A stretch of DNA of 64,000 bases. It comes from CBDCUF01 sp965222525. GTDB taxonomy: Bacteria; Pseudomonadota; Alphaproteobacteria; Rickettsiales; UBA8987. The notes beneath the pieces were generated by a model. That model saw only the letters and a list, made by a program, of their open reading frames with translations, was not told the origin of the DNA and searched no databases. The stretch covers positions 1,054,001 to 1,118,000 of the forward strand of contig OZ244955.1 of NCBI GenBank assembly GCA_965222525.1, given 5' to 3'. The position numbers and the translations under genes were made by a program. Shown in pieces: positions 58,216 to 64,000 of this stretch; position 1 is the stretch's first letter, and every line of letters begins with the position of its first letter.

Positions 58216-61200
58216 ATGTCTACAGAAAAAACAGGACCACAGGGTAATTTTGATAAAAAATTTGGAATTACACAAGCTGACCGTCTACTCAATAGCGATT
58301 TGATTCGTATTACTGATGTGAGGGGTAATACTGAAAATGAAAGTGTTTACAGAGAGGCACTATCCAATATTCTTGCAACGCCTAAGGGATTCAAGTTTAT
58401 TAATGTGGTTATAAATAATCCTCATAGTAATGAGGTGCCTACTATCATATTGGATTCTAGTTTTCATAAGCCAAAAACAACAGCCCCTATAGGGGATAAT
58501 AAAGTAATATTTAACCCAAATGAACTTGGCAAAGATTTATATTTAAGCACAGATGGTGATGTATATATTTATGAACCTGAAAGAGATATAGTTCATGGAT
58601 TTCTACACGAGCGTTTTGGTATTGGTCATGCAACACCAGAAGGGCTGGGGAACGATACCGACCTTGTTGTCAAAGTAGAAAATGAGATTGTTAGTGGGAT
58701 TCCATCAATAGGTGGGATGCGTTTAACTTATGGCGTTGTTGGTTTACAAACTAAGGAGATATCTGAATCTAAGGCGGATTCATACTTAGAAGCTTATAAA
58801 AGTGGTGACCTACAGCTAGATCCAAAATTTATAGACCAAATTGGTATAAGAAATCCGACAAAATGGGAACTTTATTGGCAACAAGAAGTTGGGATTCCAG
58901 GATCTGATAGTAGAATAGACATCAATACAAATATGATTAATTCACCTAGTGAGCAGAAAGTATTTAAGGATATTCTTGGTATTAAAGTTGATTTGTCTGT
59001 ATCTACAACTACTCCACAGCTAGATGATGGCAAGCAGCAGACACCTGAAAATAAAACACCGGAGCAGCCAGACAATACGCCGGAGTTAACCCCTGAGCAA
59101 AAATTAAGGGATCTTCATAGTAAATCTGAAGAAGGACAGAAAGATTATCTGGAAAAAATATTTGGCCCAGGTACTGAAACGAATATTAATTTTAATCAGC
59201 CTTACAATAAAAAAACGGATAAATACTATGATTTCCAGCCTGCTCCTACTGAAGGCTATCCAGATCCCTTACGTGACCCGGCATTTGAGATATGGCTTGA
59301 GCAAAATTTTCCTCATATAGATGGAATACCACCTGGTGTCCCTGAAGATGAACAGTCGTCAACTAATAATCATAATGAGCCGGAGATGGTTTTTGCCGGT
59401 GTTTCTGGTATATTCAGCAATTTAGGTAAGGCTTCTCCTATTAAAATAGGAACAAAAAATAACCTTGACTTATCTCAGGCAGAATTGGAGCATCATAGAC
59501 AGAGCATTGAACCTGCAATTAACACCTTAAGGGAGCTTGAGAGGCTTTTTGACTTAGGAGTTGAGAACCAGTTAAACCCTCTGAAACAAGATACAATAAG
59601 GCATGAAATTATAAATGTATCGTCACTTCTTCATTTGTATGCTGCGTCGACTGGAACCAATATTAAAGAACATATAAATATTCAGAACCTGTCAAAAAAG
59701 GTGGGGCTATTTTCATTTCATTCTTCTGAAGATAATAGTTTTAAGAAGACAACAGGAATATCTGAGTTAGATAACATACCAGAATTTAGCGAATTTGCAA
59801 AAGACAGGGATCATAAGAGCGATAAGTGGTCAAGTCAGCTGAGAGAAAAATTTAACCTGCAGACAACAACAGATTTTCTCAATGAGTTAAATGATCAGAT
59901 AAAAACATCATTGCCACAAAATAATGAACCACTTCCCAAGGAAGCTGATCTTACTGACAAAGAACGCATTGATATTCTTGCAGAACGCACCCCGAAATTA
60001 CTTAATAAAATTACTGAAGGTGTAGATAAGGATGTAAATCCTGAGCTTCTTAAAGTTGCGCATGAGGAGCTTAACACTCAATTAGGTATATTGTCTGGGA
60101 AACAGCAGCTTTTTGATGATTTAGGACCGCAGTTTGGGGTTGATACGGGTTTTACTCAAGATCAGATAAACCAAATGTCACAGAAATCACAGGAACTCTC
60201 AGATATAATCTCAAACAAACTTGAAGATGGAAAAACATATGAGGGTGAAATTGGGGATGCATTCTGGAATACAGTACCTAACCTTCCTAGCAATTCAATA
60301 GTAACCGAAGAATGGCAGGAATGGAAGGATGGAGTACGTGGATACAAATCAGAATTTAATGGAAAGTATCTGGACAGTAAAAATATTGATATAGAAAATG
60401 AAGATCCCGATCTTATAAAAGAACTTCCTCCTCATTCAAAGACAAAGCCTGATGTAAATCCTGATAAAGATGAAGATTTTCCTCTTGATGGGCCTGGGGA
60501 TATTCCAGTAATGCCTATACCATTCAACCCTGAACCACCTGCCAGCGGTGAAGAAAAGCCGATACCTGAAGAAAAGGGAGAACCTTCTCAAGAACAGAAG
60601 GAACAGGATGAAAAACCTAGAGAAGAACTGCAGCCGGAACCAGTACTTACTCCTAGATTAACTCCTGAGCAGCGGGAAAAATTGAATGAAAAGTTGGATC
60701 AAATAAGAAATATGCCTCAACATGAGTCATTACAATGGAAAATAAAAGATTTTGTTCCTGAAATTGATTTTAATTTTAACTTTTTAGACAAATCGGTTGG
60801 TGAGTGGAATGTTCAGGATTGGTCTAATGCTTTATTCACAGTTGGCGGGACAAGTGCCTTGACTGCTGGAGTTGTAAGTGCACCAGCAGTTGTGATAGGC
60901 GGGAGTAGTTTAGCCGCCGCTACAACTCTTGCTGATCAGGGGGAGTCTTTGCCAGAGGTTGCGTCTGTAAGTAACCAGGCGAGCGATAATGTTGGTAATC
61001 AGGCTTCATTGTCTAACAACGGCGTTGATGGTACAAGTCCTGCGCATAGCATCTCTGGTAGTGTAAGTGGTAGTGGTAGTGGAGTTCCCCAGCATAATCC
61101 GTTTAGCACTAATCGAGATTCAGTATTATCTTCAAATGATGTATTTCGGTTACCTGATATGACGATATCTAGTGACGGTGGTATGGTTTCATTTGGCCCT

Positions 61201-64000
61201 GCGTATGACAATTCACATCTGGGATTAGATAGAAACATTGAGTTTAGAACACCATCAGATTTTTATGCATACATAAATGATATGAATAACCTTGTACGTG
61301 AGGAACTTGGGCAAGAATATATTGAATACCTAGAAGGTTTGGGGGACGTACGTATATGGGGGGTAGTTGATGGAGATGTGCTCCCAGAGAACTCTGCAGC
61401 ATCTAACGCTCTGAAAGATCCTATATTATTATCTGCAGGGAAGAAAATAGATCCTGAATTGCCAGTAAAAGTTAAAGATAAGGATGAGGAGATAGAAAAA
61501 TACCCCAATATTTATAATGAGGGCAGGCCTGGAAAAGACCAATATGTAGATATTGACTGGGATGGCTTTTTTGAAGCAGTTGGATGGGTGAAAGATGGTG
61601 ACTATCTTGCGGTTATAGATCTTGGAGAAAAGGGCATAGTCAATGTCGGGCCAGAGTTTTTTACTGAAGATCTGGTTCACTATCTCTACAAGCATAAAGA
61701 CGAATTGGAATCCATGCAGTTTATCATGGTACCAGATGCCTATGACGATATATACAACAACCCGGAACAGGCCCTAAAGGAAGCGGATATTAATAAAGAT
61801 CAGATTGTTGACGCTCTGGAACTTTTTCTGTTTATGTTTGATACAAGTAAGGACGGTAAATTTGATAAGGATGATTATGGGTATCATGCGGATCACTTGA
61901 TAAAAGCAGCAGGAGAGGGCGGCACAACAGATCTTTCAAAGTTCTCCGAAGTAGTGGAGTATCTAGCACTGGATAATATGGGAAAGTCAACGGTATGTGT
62001 AGGTGACTGGCATGCGTTTAAGAAAACCAACTTCAAGAAAGTCGGGGAAACAGGAGAAAGGCTGGCTTTTGCTATCGGGATGGATAATGACCCTACAGGT
62101 GTTCCCTGGGACCTGAATAACGATCCAAATGTAAAGAAAGAAGTTCGTGGGGATGGCTGGATAAAATATACTAAAGAAGATTCTGATGTAGTAGTCATGA
62201 TTGGCACGAATAAGGATGATGAGTTGACAATAGATGACCCGAATAACTTCTATTACATCTTTTCCCATAGTGGTAATGACAATATTAATATAGTGTCTGC
62301 CAAAGGCTGGTATATTGATACCAGAAACGGCAATGATAATATAATACTAGGTGGTGAGGAAAGTGAGCTTACTAAGAAAATATTAGAAAGTAAATCCAGC
62401 CTTCTTAAAGCATTCCAGGAAGATCCTAATATAATTATTAACTATAAAAAAGCATTACAGGAAAAAGAACCTGGTTTCCTTGAAGCATTTCTGCAAGATC
62501 CTGATATAATATTTAAGAATCTAGAATTTATACAACACACGACCACAGCTGGCCATAATACTGATAATATTACTACAAAAAGTGGTCCTCCTCAGATTAT
62601 TTATCCAGCAAGGCATAATGATGAGGCTGTTAATGATGGAGGTGTTGTTTTGGTATCTTTGGGGTCTAGCTCTGAACTTAAGGATGGTACACCAGTAAGT
62701 GATACATTTACTAATAAAAAAGGTGTGGCAATAGTATACGGTGACGAACTACCTTTTTCTGACAATGCAATTATTCAACAAAAGTTCACCAGGTATGATC
62801 CGAATATTCCAGAAAACAGGGCTGCTTTTGAGGAAATTCATTACCGACTCAAACCCCTGATAGAAGAAGGTAAGTATGATGAAATACCTGCTGTTGCACA
62901 GGAGATTGTTAACAATGGGAATTATCTGGTTATTCCTCTCGACTCAAAACTGCAGAATGGTGAGACTTACAATGTGGTAAATAAAAACGGTGACGTTGTT
63001 GGTATACCGGAACATATATTGCAGCATATAAGGAATAATGGATTTGATTATAGAGGTAGTAATGATGAAACTACTAATCTAGATGCGGAAGTTTTCTTTG
63101 GCTCAACAGGTAGAGACCATAAGAAAGCAGGTGATGGTAGTGCAGCAGATAAAAATGTTGTTACTTATGCAAAATTAGGTGACGGTGAAGATACCTTTAC
63201 AAGTAAAGGTGGCATTAATGTTGTAGAAGGCAATAACCATATTGACCATTTCGAGTTCCTTAAAAATTCTGAAACACATAATGTTCTTATCATAGAGGAC
63301 TTTGGCACGCTTTTTAAAGATAAAAAAGTACAGGAATCTATAGCTATAAAAGGATTTAGTGATATTAAATCTTTTGAAGATGTACAAAATAAAATGGTCC
63401 CTTCAGACAACGGAACTATTATACACTTGGATGATAACAATAAGATTGTTCTTGAAAATGTACAAATTAAAGAGCTGAATTCTGCTTCATTCAGTTTTGG
63501 TGATATAAATACTGAGGTTACTAAAGATAGCGATTCTGCTAAAAGTGAGAGTAGCACTATATCTTATAGTAACGAAGGTGATTCGCAATTCAATCAGTGG
63601 GCACACCAGCTTCCTAGTGGATTTATATCTAATGCATATGCTTCAGATGGTACTGATGTCGAACCTAATCACAATGTCACAAAAACCCCAGAAATATCTA
63701 TTTTTGGCGATTCACCAGCTATTGATCCGCTAGGGCTGTCAATGACTCTGCATATGGTACTTATGTTTGCAAGAGGAATAAGGAACATCAAAAATGCGCT
63801 GATGGGCACACCGGCAAATGACTTTTATGCCGATGAAAATAGAGAACCGGAAGTGCCGAAATCTCTTTCCTATGAAACAGCGGCAAGTGATATAAAAGGG
63901 CTAAGTCAACTTATAGTTAATCACAAGAATATAATTGCTGAAAATATTTCAGAATTTACTGAGGCACGCGAATTGCAATATACTGGAATGTTGCTTGGTA
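58216..64000 (+). CDS. giant RTX/EF-hand-containing protein, partial (3' end outside window)
   Basis: Open from the ATG at 58216 to the window edge: 1,928 codons without a stop. No N-terminal signal peptide, as expected for type I secretion. In order: an N-terminal domain with HERFGIGH (131-138) and VKVENEIV (153-160) that resembles a broken metallopeptidase site; Pro/Glu/Gln-rich linkers near 275-295 and 745-830, each ending LTPEQ; a helical region (about 395-740); a hydrophobic Ala/Gly-rich stretch 876-907; two EF-hand loops at 1191-1202 (DINKDQIVDALE) and 1209-1220 (DTSKDGKFDKDD); RTX-like repeats near 1351-1380 (HSGNDNINIV, RNGNDNIILGG) and 1654-1680; and a segment near 1733-1761 (IHLDDNNKIVLENV, LNSASFSF) like RTX C-terminal units. 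A second hydrophobic segment is near 1840-1860. AT-rich. Probably a calcium-dependent secreted or surface protein; exporter genes are not in view. Confidence 0.85.
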   Translation, partial: MSTEKTGPQGNFDKKFGITQADRLLNSDLIRITDVRGNTENESVYREALSNILATPKGFKFINVVINNPHSNEVPTIILDSSFHKPKTTAPIGDNKVIFNPNELGKDLYLSTDGDVYIYEPERDIVHGFLHERFGIGHATPEGLGNDTDLVVKVENEIVSGIPSIGGMRLTYGVVGLQTKEISESKADSYLEAYKSGDLQLDPKFIDQIGIRNPTKWELYWQQEVGIPGSDSRIDINTNMINSPSEQKVFKDILGIKVDLSVSTTTPQLDDGKQQTPENKTPEQPDNTPELTPEQKLRDLHSKSEEGQKDYLEKIFGPGTETNINFNQPYNKKTDKYYDFQPAPTEGYPDPLRDPAFEIWLEQNFPHIDGIPPGVPEDEQSSTNNHNEPEMVFAGVSGIFSNLGKASPIKIGTKNNLDLSQAELEHHRQSIEPAINTLRELERLFDLGVENQLNPLKQDTIRHEIINVSSLLHLYAASTGTNIKEHINIQNLSKKVGLFSFHSSEDNSFKKTTGISELDNIPEFSEFAKDRDHKSDKWSSQLREKFNLQTTTDFLNELNDQIKTSLPQNNEPLPKEADLTDKERIDILAERTPKLLNKITEGVDKDVNPELLKVAHEELNTQLGILSGKQQLFDDLGPQFGVDTGFTQDQINQMSQKSQELSDIISNKLEDGKTYEGEIGDAFWNTVPNLPSNSIVTEEWQEWKDGVRGYKSEFNGKYLDSKNIDIENEDPDLIKELPPHSKTKPDVNPDKDEDFPLDGPGDIPVMPIPFNPEPPASGEEKPIPEEKGEPSQEQKEQDEKPREELQPEPVLTPRLTPEQREKLNEKLDQIRNMPQHESLQWKIKDFVPEIDFNFNFLDKSVGEWNVQDWSNALFTVGGTSALTAGVVSAPAVVIGGSSLAAATTLADQGESLPEVASVSNQASDNVGNQASLSNNGVDGTSPAHSISGSVSGSGSGVPQHNPFSTNRDSVLSSNDVFRLPDMTISSDGGMVSFGPAYDNSHLGLDRNIEFRTPSDFYAYINDMNNLVREELGQEYIEYLEGLGDVRIWGVVDGDVLPENSAASNALKDPILLSAGKKIDPELPVKVKDKDEEIEKYPNIYNEGRPGKDQYVDIDWDGFFEAVGWVKDGDYLAVIDLGEKGIVNVGPEFFTEDLVHYLYKHKDELESMQFIMVPDAYDDIYNNPEQALKEADINKDQIVDALELFLFMFDTSKDGKFDKDDYGYHADHLIKAAGEGGTTDLSKFSEVVEYLALDNMGKSTVCVGDWHAFKKTNFKKVGETGERLAFAIGMDNDPTGVPWDLNNDPNVKKEVRGDGWIKYTKEDSDVVVMIGTNKDDELTIDDPNNFYYIFSHSGNDNINIVSAKGWYIDTRNGNDNIILGGEESELTKKILESKSSLLKAFQEDPNIIINYKKALQEKEPGFLEAFLQDPDIIFKNLEFIQHTTTAGHNTDNITTKSGPPQIIYPARHNDEAVNDGGVVLVSLGSSSELKDGTPVSDTFTNKKGVAIVYGDELPFSDNAIIQQKFTRYDPNIPENRAAFEEIHYRLKPLIEEGKYDEIPAVAQEIVNNGNYLVIPLDSKLQNGETYNVVNKNGDVVGIPEHILQHIRNNGFDYRGSNDETTNLDAEVFFGSTGRDHKKAGDGSAADKNVVTYAKLGDGEDTFTSKGGINVVEGNNHIDHFEFLKNSETHNVLIIEDFGTLFKDKKVQESIAIKGFSDIKSFEDVQNKMVPSDNGTIIHLDDNNKIVLENVQIKELNSASFSFGDINTEVTKDSDSAKSESSTISYSNEGDSQFNQWAHQLPSGFISNAYASDGTDVEPNHNVTKTPEISIFGDSPAIDPLGLSMTLHMVLMFARGIRNIKNALMGTPANDFYADENREPEVPKSLSYETAASDIKGLSQLIVNHKNIIAENISEFTEARELQYTGMLLG

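Noticed and set aside
58872..63557. Several minus-strand frames between 58.8 and 63.6 kb
   Set aside because: They are opposite the giant plus-strand gene, which stays open for 1,928 codons; none has a start signal or domain.
1..64000. tRNA, rRNA, tmRNA or RNase P RNA genes in the gaps
   Set aside because: No cloverleaf with a T-loop motif or conserved rRNA segment was recognised by eye; the longer gaps are occupied by palindromic repeats or AT-rich DNA.

Overview
The window looks like a chromosomal segment of an alphaproteobacterium. GyrA, the zinc-free L31 protein, the orphan HK97/GTA-type portal protein, and the pairs secY-adk and tilS-ftsH-glmM all fit that group. The order is not determined. 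Many palindromic intergenic elements and three toxin-antitoxin loci recall Rickettsiales-, Holosporales- or Micavibrio-like genomes, but the biosynthetic genes kept here (ilvC, ilvH, thiD, pdxH, lipB) argue against extreme genome reduction. No rRNA, tRNA or CRISPR array was seen.

Layout. 0-4.2 kb: a secreted coiled-coil protein, gyrA, a long palindrome and coaD. 4.2-8.5 kb: a higBA toxin-antitoxin pair, an orphan phage/GTA portal gene, a 96-aa unknown, and a 635-aa exported protein with three internal repeats behind a Pho-box-like promoter. 8.7-16.3 kb: mostly minus-strand housekeeping genes (lipB, sodB, a receiver-like protein lacking its phospho-acceptor, an orphan pseudopilin, ygfZ, rdgB, ilvC, ilvH, pdxH). 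16.4-26.2 kb: plus-strand core genes (mreB, secY, adk, tilS, ftsH, glmM, thiD, rpmE). 26.5-28.9 kb: a phd/relE-type pair, a gene with an 11-base G tract near its start, and an IS1-family insertion sequence. 29.0-45.7 kb: a surface-carbohydrate island with sugar epimerases, short-chain dehydrogenases, a UDP-glucose-dehydrogenase-like protein lacking its cysteine, a Gfo/Idh oxidoreductase, and a near-complete heptose-nucleotide pathway (GHMP kinase, nucleotidyltransferase, SIS isomerase, HAD phosphatase, transaldolase). The island also holds four glycosyltransferases, one PelF-like. 45.9-57.8 kb: 3-hydroxybutyrate dehydrogenase, a dicarboxylate symporter, a CinA-N protein, gatA, an ABC-2 permease, era, pelG, queE, a lipoprotein, parDE, uppP and murJ. 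57.8-64 kb: an AT-rich stretch with a very large gene (at least 1,928 codons, running off the window) that has EF-hand loops and RTX-like calcium-binding motifs.

How the parts fit. The carbohydrate island appears to make an activated heptose (inferred GDP-heptose) from sedoheptulose 7-phosphate, which its own transaldolase could supply, and to modify and polymerise it. UppP and MurJ nearby serve undecaprenyl-linked envelope synthesis. Three genes without clear homologues (635-aa exported protein, G-tract gene, giant RTX-like protein) share an upstream block that resembles a Pho box plus a -10 element, so they may form one regulon of cell-surface or secreted factors.

At least four families of 145-220 bp palindromic elements (called A, B, C and D here), plus one single large palindrome (E), fill the intergenic gaps. 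One A element sits inside a B element, and B elements supply gene tails and one ribosome-binding site. All readings were made by eye, and no database search was run.
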